From: Dehalococcoidia bacterium
Lineage (GTDB): Bacteria; Chloroflexota; Dehalococcoidia; Dehalococcoidales; W693
Assembly (NCBI GenBank): GCA_011170385.1
Contig: DUFE01000040.1
Location: forward strand, 1 to 22,047
Direction of reading: 5' to 3'
Length of the DNA stretch: 22,047 bases
Made by a program: the position numbers and the translations under genes. Positions 1-7,156 of the stretch are shown here, piece by piece (positions within the stretch are counted from its first letter, which is position 1; the number at the start of each line of letters is the position of its first letter). The notes beneath the pieces were generated by a model, which worked only from the letters and a program-made list of their open reading frames with translations, searched no databases and was not told where the DNA came from.

Positions 1-357
1 AGCCCTTTTTATAGTCTCCATCAGTTCCACCGGTGAAGAGTTTTTCTTAAGGCAGGCAACCGCAGCGCTTTTGATAACTTCGAAGAGCTCTTCATCATTG
101 GGGTCAGGACTCAATATTATCACTTTTGTATTGGGAAAGTTTCGTGCTATCTTTCTACCAAGTTCCAGTCCGCTATGTGTTGCCAGATCCGAACCCAGTA
201 ACGTTATATCGGGGAGCCTGGCTTCTATCATAGCCATGGTGTCGTGATTCGGGTCACACTCTATAATCTCCAGATCACTCTGTTGAGACAAGGCCTGCCT
301 TACACCTGCTCTGAAAAAGGCTTGTTCGTCGATTATCATTACCCTAGTTTTAGCCAC
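1..357 (-). CDS. Response regulator with degenerate receiver domain, partial (runs off left edge)
   Basis: The 119 visible residues make a CheY-like receiver of the NarL/FixJ type: strand 1 RVMIID, then FFRAGV, later FPNTKVIIL and the conserved Lys in CLKKNSS. The output domain lies outside the window. The start is GTG at 357, preceded on the reverse strand by AAGGGGG about 7 nt upstream. Residue 55, where the phosphorylated Asp should be (LL-D), is Gly (ITLLGSD), so phosphorylation by the normal route is unlikely, although Asp10 and Glu11 of the acidic pocket remain. It aligns without gaps to the regulator at 9826-10527, including the unusual CDPNHD block at residues 34-39, so the two are paralogues. 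A NarL-like HTH output domain is expected but not seen. Confidence 0.85.
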   Translation of the reverse strand, partial: MAKTRVMIIDEQAFFRAGVRQALSQQSDLEIIECDPNHDTMAMIEARLPDITLLGSDLATHSGLELGRKIARNFPNTKVIILSPDPNDEELFEVIKSAAVACLKKNSSPVELMETIKRA

Positions 358-403
358 TAGACACCCCCTTGTTTATCGTCTAACTACGATTTAATAGCTT
401 TCT

Positions 404-598
404 TCACCCGTTTCTTTTATCACGAGCGAAAAAGTTATCAATATCTTCCTTCTTAAATCTACGGTCACCCCGGGAGCCTATACGATACGCCTTAAGTATC
501 CCTTGATTACTCCATTTCCTTATAGTATTGATATGTAAATTTAGGATACGTGCCACTTCACTTGTTGTTAGCATTGGATCAATACTGTTATTTGTCAT
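404..598 (-). CDS. Excisionase/MerR-like helix-turn-helix DNA-binding protein
   Basis: A 64-residue protein consisting of little more than one winged HTH of the excisionase (HTH_17) type: LTTSEVARILNLHINTIRKW is the helix-turn-helix, followed by the wing (GILKAYRIGSRGDRRF) and a terminal helix (KKEDIDNFF). I start it at the ATG at 598 because a strong GGAGGAAGG lies just upstream. The longer reading from 622 would place that ribosome site inside the coding region. Such stand-alone domains act as small transcription regulators or as recombination directionality factors. There is no integrase next to it, so a regulatory role beside the response regulator is more likely. Its target is unknown. 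Confidence 0.8.
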   Translation of the reverse strand: MTNNSIDPMLTTSEVARILNLHINTIRKWSNQGILKAYRIGSRGDRRFKKEDIDNFFARDKRNG

Positions 599-622
599 AT
601 TTTCCTTCCTCCATGAAGTCAC

Positions 623-982
623 TAAAACTCACTATTTAGCACAAGACCTTATTTTAACTCCCAATTATACCCTTAACCAATCCCCCATAGAGGCTATTTT
701 TATAGAATTTAGTCATAGCTATAAAGTACCATATTAATTCCAACCCATCTATAACTCATGTCACATATTATTAACTAACATTATCACAACTATTATTTCA
801 TTTTTAACTACCAATATCAAACCATCATCTTCGATAATACTGGGTTATATATAAAATCTTACCAGCGACTATCCTTTTACTGGCTCGTTCGTTATAATCT
901 ATGCACGTGGTAACGCCGGTTTACCGGCTAGGTTCGGATATACACAGTATTATGCCGAGCCCCGCCAGTAGGGAGTTGTCAA
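623..982. other. AT-rich intergenic region between divergent regulators
   Basis: A 360-bp gap without a convincing ORF between the reverse-strand HTH gene and the plus-strand sigma factor. It is strongly AT-rich up to about 860 and then becomes mixed. A TATAAT hexamer lies at 893-898 on the plus strand, with no good -35 hexamer at 16-18 bp. A perfect dyad lies at 915-928. A reverse-strand TATAAT at 664-669 could serve the HTH gene but also lacks a -35 match. I see no RNA gene. Confidence 0.5.
893..928 (+). promoter_or_regulatory. Possible -10 box and adjacent dyad operator upstream of the sigma gene
   Basis: TATAAT at 893-898 is followed by the perfect inverted repeat GCCGGT-TT-ACCGGC at 915-928, which would straddle or immediately follow the transcription start. 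The start codon of the sigma factor is 54 bp further on. A 2-nt loop is too tight for an RNA hairpin, so a protein-binding operator is the more natural reading. There is no recognisable -35, so promoter identity is weak. Confidence 0.35.
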
Positions 983-1525
983 GTGCAAGACGAGCAAAAT
1001 CTTGTCGAGAGGGCGCAAAAATATGACCAGGAAGCTTTCGCCCAGCTTTATGAGCAGCATTTCGATAAGATTTATCGTTATATTGCCCTTAAAATTGGTA
1101 ACAGAGCGGACGCCGAAGATATGACACAGCAGGTCTTTTTAAAATCGCTAAAGTCTATCTCTTCTTACAGGTGGCGGGACATACCCTTCTCCGCTTGGCT
1201 GTTCCGCATCGCCCACAATCAAGTGGTCGATTACTTGCGGAAAAAAACTAGACAACATACCACTTCTCTAAACAACGTACTGGCTATCTCCGACAGTAGC
1301 CCGCAACAATCTGCCGAGGACAGGATAGTTGCCGAACAGCTTGTATCCGCTTCTCGAAAGCTGACTCCGGCACAGCAGGAGGTTATCTCCCTACGCTTTG
1401 CCAGTGAGCTGCCCATTGCTCAAGTAGCCAAGATTATGGGCAAGAGCCCGGGAGCAATCAAGGCTCTACAGCACAGTGCCATAGAGTCATTGCGTAAAAT
1501 TATGGTGAATGACAAAGATGTTTAA
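983..1525 (+). CDS. Sigma-70 family (ECF-like) RNA polymerase sigma factor
   Basis: This 180-residue protein has the two-domain layout of group 4 sigma factors. Region 2 (about residues 12-90) contains FAQLYEQHFDKIYRYI, the AEDMTQQVFLK core-binding stretch and the -10-recognising helix ending in DYLRKK. Region 4 (about residues 124-176) has LTPAQQEVISLRF and the HTH LPIAQVAKIMGKSPGAIKAL. The start is GTG at 983 with GGGAG seven bases upstream. The stop overlaps the next gene, which encodes a membrane-anchored DUF5667 protein, the usual partner of such sigma factors. The pair probably reads an envelope or surface signal and redirects RNA polymerase. The regulon cannot be told from the sequence. 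Confidence 0.9.
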   Translation: MQDEQNLVERAQKYDQEAFAQLYEQHFDKIYRYIALKIGNRADAEDMTQQVFLKSLKSISSYRWRDIPFSAWLFRIAHNQVVDYLRKKTRQHTTSLNNVLAISDSSPQQSAEDRIVAEQLVSASRKLTPAQQEVISLRFASELPIAQVAKIMGKSPGAIKALQHSAIESLRKIMVNDKDV

Positions 1526-2516
1526 CCGAAGAATAAACCCAATAGACGATATCCTAGATAAATGCCTTGAAAGGATTCTGGTAAACGGCGATTCCGTTGA
1601 AGACTGCCTCACCAGCTACCGCCAGTACGCCGATGAGCTCAAGCCCCTACTCCAGACGGCGTTAACTGCTATGAAGGTAAAAACTATCAAACCTCGCGCC
1701 GACTTTAAAACCAGAGCCAGGTATCAGTTTCACTTAGCACTTAAAGATGCGGCCACAAAGAAGCAGCGTCGATTCTTTGGCTGGCCGCTGCGCTGGGCAA
1801 CAATGGCTTCCTTAGTACTTACCCTGCTGCTTTCTGGTGGAGGTATTGTGGCGGCAGCCAGCAACAGTATGCCCGATAGCCCATTCTACCAGATAAAGCT
1901 TGCCACCGAGCAGATACAGCTCTTCCTTACCACCTCCCCAGAAGCCAAGGCGAAGCTGACCACCAAATTGGTTGACAGGCGAGTTGATGAGATAATATAT
2001 ATGGCTAATAATAACAACGCCGACATGGTAGAGGCTACCACCAGGCGATTGGAAATTCACCTGTCAATGATTGCTAGCATAGCTAACGAACTTAGCGTTG
2101 GCATCCTAACCGAAGATGATGGGGTAATAGCAACAAAAATGGTTACTAGAACAGTAACTGTAACGGTAGGGGCAGGAGGCTTGCTTACCAATGAAAGCCC
2201 AGAAACAACGCCGTTACCAACTACCGATGCGATAATCACAACGGCAGGAGAAGTTTATACAGCACCTACTACACCTATTCCGGATACAACAGTGCCTTCC
2301 TCGGTTGATTGGAATGGCGAAGGCTTTGAATATCTACTAGGTATGCAGTCTGCAGAAAACATCTCCGCTCTCAATGCCGCCATGGAAACAGCGTCGGAAG
2401 AGGTCAAGGCGGCGCTGATGGAAGCCATCACCTTAATTGAGAGCGGTATCCCCAACGAGGTTACACCAGGTTTAACATCAACTGTCACCGAAACAGTTAC
2501 CACTACTCTGGATTAG
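1509..2516 (+). CDS. DUF5667 domain membrane protein, probable anti-sigma partner
   Basis: A 335-residue protein. The N-terminal ~90 residues are cytoplasmic (DDILDKCLERIL..., a short helical region). One membrane segment follows at about 93-117, and then the DUF5667 signature MPDSPFYQIKLATEQIQL (about 121-138) with helical EAKAKLTTKLVDRRVDEI. The C-terminal third is low-complexity, rich in Thr, Val and Pro (VTRTVTVTV, TETVTTT), and ends in an apparently extracytoplasmic tail. The ATG at 1509 overlaps the sigma gene by 17 bp; an ATG at 1518 is an alternative. The overlap implies translational coupling. In this family the cytoplasmic end is thought to hold the sigma factor, but no zinc-binding anti-sigma motif is visible here, so the anti-sigma role comes from context. 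Confidence 0.8.
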   Translation: MTKMFNRRINPIDDILDKCLERILVNGDSVEDCLTSYRQYADELKPLLQTALTAMKVKTIKPRADFKTRARYQFHLALKDAATKKQRRFFGWPLRWATMASLVLTLLLSGGGIVAAASNSMPDSPFYQIKLATEQIQLFLTTSPEAKAKLTTKLVDRRVDEIIYMANNNNADMVEATTRRLEIHLSMIASIANELSVGILTEDDGVIATKMVTRTVTVTVGAGGLLTNESPETTPLPTTDAIITTAGEVYTAPTTPIPDTTVPSSVDWNGEGFEYLLGMQSAENISALNAAMETASEEVKAALMEAITLIESGIPNEVTPGLTSTVTETVTTTLD

Positions 2517-2523
2517 AAGACAC

Positions 2524-2541
2524 CCTGACTTTTTTATCAGG
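2524..2541 (+). terminator. Weak candidate terminator after the sigma/DUF5667 pair
   Basis: CCTGA (2524-2528) and TCAGG (2537-2541) can form a 5-bp stem eight bases downstream of the DUF5667 stop codon. The T-run sits in the loop rather than after the stem, so this is a poor intrinsic terminator. Confidence 0.25.
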
Positions 2542-2551
2542 TAATCATAAA

Positions 2552-2602
2552 GCTGTCAACCGAATTTATCATATCAGTAACTGACCAGCGGTAATTGACA
2601 GC
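2552..2602. repeat. Inverted repeat overlapping a promoter -35 box
   Basis: GCTGTCAA at 2552-2559 and TTGACAGC at 2595-2602 are perfect 8-bp inverted arms separated by 35 bp. A smaller dyad, TCAGT-A-ACTGA, occupies 2574-2584 near the centre. The right arm contains the TTGACA -35 hexamer of the promoter for the coiled-coil gene, so a repressor or activator bound here would act directly on that promoter. Confidence 0.5.
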
Positions 2603-2623
2603 GTCACAGACTGCGTTTATACT
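2595..2623 (+). promoter_or_regulatory. Strong sigma-70 type promoter for the coiled-coil gene
   Basis: TTGACA at 2595-2600, a 17-bp spacer, then TATACT at 2618-2623: a perfect -35 and a 5/6 -10 at ideal spacing. Transcription would begin near 2630, giving a leader of roughly 110 bases before the TTG start at 2742. This is one of the best promoters in the window, and it separates the coiled-coil gene from the sigma operon. Confidence 0.7.
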
Positions 2624-2741
2624 AAAACTGCCGATAATATTGCAACCCTAACATTTATAAATGTTCATAACAAATACCGAAATGACATTGTTTGGATAAA
2701 TACTGGATATTTGTATCACCTTATACCGGAGGTGCTGTACA

Positions 2742-3740
2742 TTGGGCGAGCAAAAGGTAAAAATAAGCGCCGTTCATCAGGCTAAAGAGGATGAAAAGAA
2801 AGCTATCCAGAAAATTATAGACGACTCCGAAAAGGCCATCCTCGCTGCCAGAGAAGCTAAAAAAGAGGCTATCAAAGAAGCTGAGGATACCGAGAGGAAA
2901 GTTTTTACTGAAGCCAAGGACAATGTCGACAGGGCAAAAAAGGACGTCAAAGAAGCTAGTGATAAAAAACAAAAAGAAGCATGTATAATAGTCTTCCGCG
3001 ATGCCCAAGACGCCGGCGAAATAGCTATACTTACAGCCAGGAGTGCAAAGAAGAAAGCCATTCGCCAGGCTAAAGAGGACGAGAAGAAGACCATCCAGAA
3101 AATTATGGATGATACTGAAAAAGCCATCATCGCTACCAGGGAAGCTGGAGAAAAAGCCATAATCAAAGCTTTTGAAGAAGAAGCTGCAGTTAAAAAGGGG
3201 AAAAAGAAGGAAGATGAAAAGTTGATCGAAGAGAAGGCCGAAAAGGAAGCCGAGGAAGTAAAAAAAGCTAAAGAAATAGAGGAAGAAGCAAATAAAGAAG
3301 CCGAAAAACTAGCCAAGAAGAAGGCGGAAAGTGAGGAATCCGAAGTAAAGGCAAAAGTCCTAAAAGAAGCCGAAGAAGACAAATCAAAAACCAAGGTAGT
3401 TAAGGAAGTAGCAGAATCAACAACCGTAAAAGAGGCCGAAGAAAAGCTAGAGACCAAGGAAGAGAAGAAAGTAAAAGTAACACCTCACAAAGGCATGTTA
3501 AAATTGGTCCTAGCACCGCCAGTCAATCCCAACTCGATGGCTTTATTTAAAAACAGCCTAAATCAGGCACCGAACATGCGTCTACTAATGATTAGCGGCT
3601 CGGCAGACAGGGGCACCCAGATTTTTGTTTCCTTTACTGGTGAACCCGCTTCTTTGATCAAAACCCTAAACGATATGCCTATTGTAAAGGATACTACTAT
3701 AAGTAGTAACGAAATACTAGTAGTGCTAAATAAAGCTTAG
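2742..3740 (+). CDS. Lys/Glu/Ala-rich coiled-coil protein with unassigned C-terminal domain
   Basis: A 332-residue protein starting at TTG 2742, seven bases after a textbook GGAGGTG. Residues 1-248 are almost entirely charged helix (K, E, A, D) and predict a long coiled coil. A unit beginning QAKEDEKK (residues 13-47) recurs at 109-143, and the submotif E-x-AI-x-A-x-R-x-A-x-K occurs around residues 30, 93 and 126. Residues 249-332 change character completely: LKLVLAPPVNPNSMALF, a Gly/Ser turn, GTQIFVSFTG and EILVVLNKA, consistent with a small alpha/beta (ferredoxin-like) domain that I cannot name. There is no signal peptide or membrane segment. A scaffold or stalk carrying a C-terminal sensing or binding domain is an inference. 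Confidence 0.75.
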   Translation: MGEQKVKISAVHQAKEDEKKAIQKIIDDSEKAILAAREAKKEAIKEAEDTERKVFTEAKDNVDRAKKDVKEASDKKQKEACIIVFRDAQDAGEIAILTARSAKKKAIRQAKEDEKKTIQKIMDDTEKAIIATREAGEKAIIKAFEEEAAVKKGKKKEDEKLIEEKAEKEAEEVKKAKEIEEEANKEAEKLAKKKAESEESEVKAKVLKEAEEDKSKTKVVKEVAESTTVKEAEEKLETKEEKKVKVTPHKGMLKLVLAPPVNPNSMALFKNSLNQAPNMRLLMISGSADRGTQIFVSFTGEPASLIKTLNDMPIVKDTTISSNEILVVLNKA

Positions 3741-3759
3741 CCGGCACTTCTTTGCTGGC
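3740..3759 (+). terminator. Hairpin after the coiled-coil gene, possible terminator
   Basis: GCCGGC (3740-3745) pairs with GCTGGC (3754-3759) with one G-U pair and an 8-base loop, directly at the stop codon. No T-run follows, so it may be only a 3'-end stabilising hairpin. Confidence 0.3.
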
Positions 3760-3789
3760 AGTGGTATAACAAATCAACATTATAACAGC

Positions 3790-4404
3790 ATGTTAGTTCT
3801 GGGACATGCCGGAATCACCCTTGGCGTTGCTGTACTTATTTCAGGCGCTGCCAACACCACTTGTTCCAGGTTATCTATGCGGGAGCAAGCAACCGCCCTC
3901 CCGCCGAAAAACCTCCCAAACCACCCCTCATCCTGGCTGACATACCTAGCAGAACGCATCGATATCAGGCTTCTGCTGGTCGCATCGCTACTGCCGGATA
4001 TAATAGACAAACCGCTGGGTTATTTATTCTTTCGTGAATCTATTAGTAACGGGCGTACCATAGGTCATACCTTCCTCTTTTTAATCATTATCACCCTTGC
4101 CGGTTTCCTTCTTTACTACTATAGTAAAAGGACCTGGCTGCTGGTTATTTCCTTCGGTATATTTATTCACCTCGTTCTGGATCAGATGTGGATGACTCCC
4201 AAGACCCTGCTTTGGCCTTTGTTGGGTTTTACTTTCGAAAAGCACGATATTTCCAACTACATACCGGGGCTCATCGATAGTTTGACCACTAAACCTCAGG
4301 TGTATGTACCAGAAATCGCAGGTGGCCTGATTCTTTTATGGTTTGCCTGGGAGATTATAAAAAGGCGCAGGCTTCTATTCTTTGTCAGGCATGGTCGTAT
4401 ATAA
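3790..4404 (+). CDS. YdjM-like membrane-bound metal-dependent hydrolase family protein
   Basis: A 204-residue membrane protein with the pattern of the YdjM/inner-membrane hydrolase family (PF04307): His6 in LGHAGIT, SLLPDIIDKP (Asp70, Asp73), GRTIGHTF (His93) and FIHLVLDQMW (His127, Asp131). The polar residues lie at the ends of hydrophobic helices and could form a metal site facing the membrane. Hydrophobic segments lie at about 5-20, 60-80, 93-112, 116-135 and 170-190. The start ATG at 3790 has no obvious ribosome-binding site. The family has been proposed to hydrolyse phospholipids, but biochemical evidence is thin. It sits tail-to-tail with the htpX-like gene. Confidence 0.75.
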   Translation: MLVLGHAGITLGVAVLISGAANTTCSRLSMREQATALPPKNLPNHPSSWLTYLAERIDIRLLLVASLLPDIIDKPLGYLFFRESISNGRTIGHTFLFLIIITLAGFLLYYYSKRTWLLVISFGIFIHLVLDQMWMTPKTLLWPLLGFTFEKHDISNYIPGLIDSLTTKPQVYVPEIAGGLILLWFAWEIIKRRRLLFFVRHGRI

Positions 4405-4414
4405 CATTAAGATT

Positions 4415-5617
4415 CTAGAGCCGATTAATCCTTCCACAGTGCGGGCACCTGATCTCGGGCTCCTTGTATTTCGGCGGTATCCTCAACCTGGTACCGCACT
4501 GGCAATCTACTGTTTTGTAGTCGCTCATCTTCCACATCAGGTCCGATGTCTCGCGGGTACGGGTAAGCTTATCCGGCTCTTTTGCTCTCTTTTCCGGTGA
4601 AATTGCTTCATATTCAGCCGCTGACATCGCCAGCGCGGAGGCCGGTATAATACTACCGCCACCACGGTGCACCTTGCTGTAAGCCTGCTCATAATCACTT
4701 AGGGAAACTCCTCCCGCCATTGAGCGCAGTATGCGAATCCTTTCCGATATGGGCGGGTGGGTGCTACTTAAGTCCGTAGCCGCCCTGCCCTTTTTGCGGA
4801 AGGGATTTATAATATACATCGGTGCCGTCGCCTGATTAGCGGTTTTTAACTGCCCGGTGGAGGCTCCCAGCTTTTCCAGCGCCGATGCCAGACCCTCAGG
4901 GTATCTGGTATATAGAGCCGAAGATGCATCGGCAAGATATTCCCTCTTTCTTGATATGGCGTAATATATTAAGTAGGCAAATATCGGTGCCAGTATCATA
5001 AGCGCCAGTGCCGCAATTAGGATTATTATCTGCCCCTGTCCCCCTCCCGAAGACGATCTCCTTGAACGACCGGCACCACCGAAAATCATCACCCTCGAGC
5101 CGTACCATGCCAGAATAACGATGGTGCCTAGCATAACGCTAGCCATTGCCATCAGCAGCACATCGCGGTTCTTGATATGTGATATCTCGTGACCGATGAC
5201 ACCCTGCAGCTCGTCACGGTTTAGCTTCTGCAATAGACCGGAGGTTATCGCCACCGAGGCTTTGTTGGGGTCTCTACCAGTGGCGAAGGCATTCAGTGCC
5301 GGGTCGTCGATTATATAGATGTCGGGCATCTTGGGCAGCCCGGAGGCAATCTTCATTTCCTCAACTATATTATAAAGTCGCGGGTGGTCGTCACGGGTTA
5401 TCTTCTTTGCCCTTGACATCGCCAGTAATATGCTGTCACCCTGGAAGTAACCGATAAGGCTCATTATCGCCCAGATTACCAGTGCAATAACAAGACCAAC
5501 TACTCCGTTATCGGCAAAAGCCAGTCCCAGAAAGTAGCCGACCAGTACCAACAGCACACCCATAACTACCGTCAGTACCAGCGACCTCACCTGGTTTGAC
5601 CTGATTTGTTCCCACAT
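4415..5617 (-). CDS. htpX: HtpX-like M48 family membrane zinc metalloprotease
   Basis: A 400-residue protein with four hydrophobic segments (about 13-33, 38-57, 155-171, 196-219) and the M48 catalytic site HEISH at 143-147. The third zinc ligand is Glu226 in REYLADASS. FATGRDPNKASVAITSGLL is the family hallmark preceding the active site. The C-terminus extends beyond usual HtpX length and ends in a probable zinc ribbon with Cys372, Cys374, Cys391 and Cys394 (C-x-C...C-x-x-C). This is uncommon in the E. coli enzyme and may bind substrates or nucleic acid. The protease degrades misfolded membrane proteins. It follows lemA by 19 bp, an arrangement widely seen for LemA/HtpX pairs. Confidence is high for the family and lower for strict HtpX orthology. 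Confidence 0.92.
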   Translation of the reverse strand: MWEQIRSNQVRSLVLTVVMGVLLVLVGYFLGLAFADNGVVGLVIALVIWAIMSLIGYFQGDSILLAMSRAKKITRDDHPRLYNIVEEMKIASGLPKMPDIYIIDDPALNAFATGRDPNKASVAITSGLLQKLNRDELQGVIGHEISHIKNRDVLLMAMASVMLGTIVILAWYGSRVMIFGGAGRSRRSSSGGGQGQIIILIAALALMILAPIFAYLIYYAISRKREYLADASSALYTRYPEGLASALEKLGASTGQLKTANQATAPMYIINPFRKKGRAATDLSSTHPPISERIRILRSMAGGVSLSDYEQAYSKVHRGGGSIIPASALAMSAAEYEAISPEKRAKEPDKLTRTRETSDLMWKMSDYKTVDCQCGTRLRIPPKYKEPEIRCPHCGRINRL

Positions 5618-5636
5618 ATAATGTTATTATTCCTAT

Positions 5637-6200
5637 CTAAGCAAAGCTTACTTTGGGCGCTTCCCTCTCAGCGGTAACGGTAACCTCGAAGAACTCCTCG
5701 GCTCTGAAACCGGTCATTCCAGCTACAATATTGGAAGGAAACATCTGTGTCTGGTTATTCAAACGTAACACCGAGTCATTGTAGAACTGGCGGGAAAAGC
5801 TAATCTTATTCTCGGTCGAGGTCAGCTCCTCCTGTAGGGCTAGAAAGTTTTGGTTGGCTTTGAGGTCAGGGTAGTTTTCCACCACCGCCAGTAGCCTACC
5901 CAGCGCTGAGCTAAGCTCTGTCTCAGCCTTGGAGCGGGCACCGACACTGCCACCGGAGAGCTTCTGTGCTAGATTACGGGCATTGGTAACCGCCTCCATC
6001 GTCTCGCGCTCGTGCTTCATGTAGCCCTTGACCGTCTCCATCAGGTTGGGGATGAGGTCGTAGCGCCTTTTCAACTGGACATCGATCTGTGCCCAGGCGT
6101 TCTTAACCTGGTTACGCAACCTGACCAGTCCATTATAGATGACGATGAACGCTATTAGTAAAACCCCAAGAATGCCTAGGATTATCCATAGTGCTAACAT
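5637..6200 (-). CDS. lemA: LemA family protein
   Basis: At 187 residues this has the typical LemA length. It has an N-terminal membrane anchor (about 3-22), then the signature NAWAQIDVQLKRRYDLIPNL and a long helical bundle with FLALQEELTSTENKISFSRQ. The start at 6200 has GGAGGT seven bases upstream. LemA proteins are membrane-anchored helical proteins, usually genetically linked to HtpX-type proteases as here, and are thought to act as adaptors or scaffolds in envelope stress. The downstream protease starts 19 bp after its stop, so the two are co-transcribed. Confidence 0.95.
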   Translation of the reverse strand: MLALWIILGILGVLLIAFIVIYNGLVRLRNQVKNAWAQIDVQLKRRYDLIPNLMETVKGYMKHERETMEAVTNARNLAQKLSGGSVGARSKAETELSSALGRLLAVVENYPDLKANQNFLALQEELTSTENKISFSRQFYNDSVLRLNNQTQMFPSNIVAGMTGFRAEEFFEVTVTAEREAPKVSFA

Positions 6201-6257
6201 AAGATACCTCCAACTTTATTATATATTGCCAGTAATTTTTTACCTTATCTTACGGGT

Positions 6258-6677
6258 TTACTCAGCGGCGCTGAATACCTCTCCCAAGAAGTTTATCACC
6301 TTTTGCTGGGAACCACCTTTTTCCGACGGCTTTTTTGCAAGCTGTTTTATCAGCTGGCCGACCTCACCGCCGTCAAACCACAACCCGTCTCCACTCGAAC
6401 AGACATCGATTAATATTCTCGGCTCTTTCCCTATATGAGCCTTGTCCATCTTCAGCCGGCATATAGGACACCTTCTCTTCTTCTCTGCCTTCTCAGTATC
6501 AGTTAGATCTACTACCTGATCCACACTTAGACCCGATTTACCAAAGCCCATACTCTCAATAAGCAGCTCTAGCTCCTCAGTATCAAACCAGACACCCCGG
6601 CAAGTGTTGCAGTAATCGAGTTCAATGCGATTATATTCGACATCTATCAAATCGCTCTTGCAGACAGGGCAAATCAT
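6258..6677 (-). CDS. zf-TFIIB domain protein with two zinc-knuckle repeats
   Basis: A 139-residue protein when started at the ATG at 6677, which has GGAGAAGG just upstream. A TTG at 6692 would add five residues but would put that ribosome site inside the gene. Two zf-TFIIB units are visible. The first (CPVCKSDL...CNTCRGVWFD) has all four Cys (3, 6, 23, 26). The second (CPICRLKM...CSSGDGLWFD) has Cys70, Cys73 and Cys93, but the fourth position is Gly96. The GDG-x-W variant occurs in family members and may still bind metal through other ligands. The function of such small bacterial zf-TFIIB proteins is not established. The 57-bp gap to lemA suggests one transcript. Confidence 0.8.
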   Translation of the reverse strand: MICPVCKSDLIDVEYNRIELDYCNTCRGVWFDTEELELLIESMGFGKSGLSVDQVVDLTDTEKAEKKRRCPICRLKMDKAHIGKEPRILIDVCSSGDGLWFDGGEVGQLIKQLAKKPSEKGGSQQKVINFLGEVFSAAE

Positions 6678-6707
6678 AACCGCCTTCTCCAAATAACCAT
6701 TAATAAC

Positions 6708-6736
6708 ATTTTAGGGTCGCCGCCATTCAGTGTCAA
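6708..6736 (-). promoter_or_regulatory. Sigma-70 promoter for the zf-TFIIB-lemA-htpX run
   Basis: On the reverse strand, TTGACA (6736-6731), a 17-bp spacer and TAAAAT (6713-6708). The start codon at 6677 is about 25 bases beyond the predicted transcription start. An inverted repeat ACAGCC-TTGC-GGCTGT (6738-6753) lies directly upstream of the -35 and could be a regulator site. Confidence 0.65.
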
Positions 6737-6737
6737 G

Positions 6738-7156
6738 ACAGCCTTGCGGCTGTTCTTATCCTGTGATTATCATGTCCCCTTAATATTTTTGGTATTGAAA
6801 TCTTCCAGATATGATATTGATGTTTTTAATATCTCATAAAGTACTTGGTTTTCAGTACTTTTGTGCGATTGTTAGCTGTTATAGCTACACCTAACATACT
6901 ATATACATTCTAATGATTGCATAGTAAAAATTGCATTGGATTAATTGCTTTTCAATGGTGGTATTGTTTCACTGGGAAAATAAAGAGGCTAAAACTTAAA
7001 GAAAACAAATTATTAGTGGAGAAAGATACCCAATATTCTGTAACTATTTGCTTAATTCTTAATACACTTCAAGTAATTATATCTTTTGCAAGATAGCGTA
7101 TATAAAAAATAGTAAGTAAAAGTATGATGACGGACTTGACTTAATACCGATTTATT
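6738..7156. other. AT-rich intergenic region, no gene recognised
   Basis: About 420 bp between the promoter of the zf-TFIIB operon and the end of the small protein gene at 7157. The sequence is AT-rich with many stops in all frames. Structures seen are the 6738-6753 dyad, a perfect 8-bp inverted repeat AAAGTACT/AGTACTTT (6838-6845 and 6854-6861, 8-base loop), and TAGCT/AGCTA near 6872-6888. No tRNA-like or CRISPR-like pattern is visible. It marks the edge of the accessory region. Confidence 0.5.
6838..6861. repeat. Perfect 8-bp inverted repeat in the gap
   Basis: AAAGTACT and AGTACTTT flank TGGTTTTC. The stem is AT-rich and followed by only a short T stretch, so an operator or a weak 3'-end hairpin for reverse-strand transcripts from the peptidase cassette are both possible. 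Confidence 0.35.

Noticed and set aside
2777..3457. A 226-codon open frame on the reverse strand, Ser/Phe-rich
   Set aside because: It is the antisense of the Lys/Glu/Ala-rich coiled-coil gene, whose biased codons rarely give reverse stops. It has no ribosome site and an artefactual composition.
3740..3759. Full intrinsic terminator after the coiled-coil gene
   Set aside because: The stem is plausible but no T-tract follows, so it is listed only as a weak hairpin.
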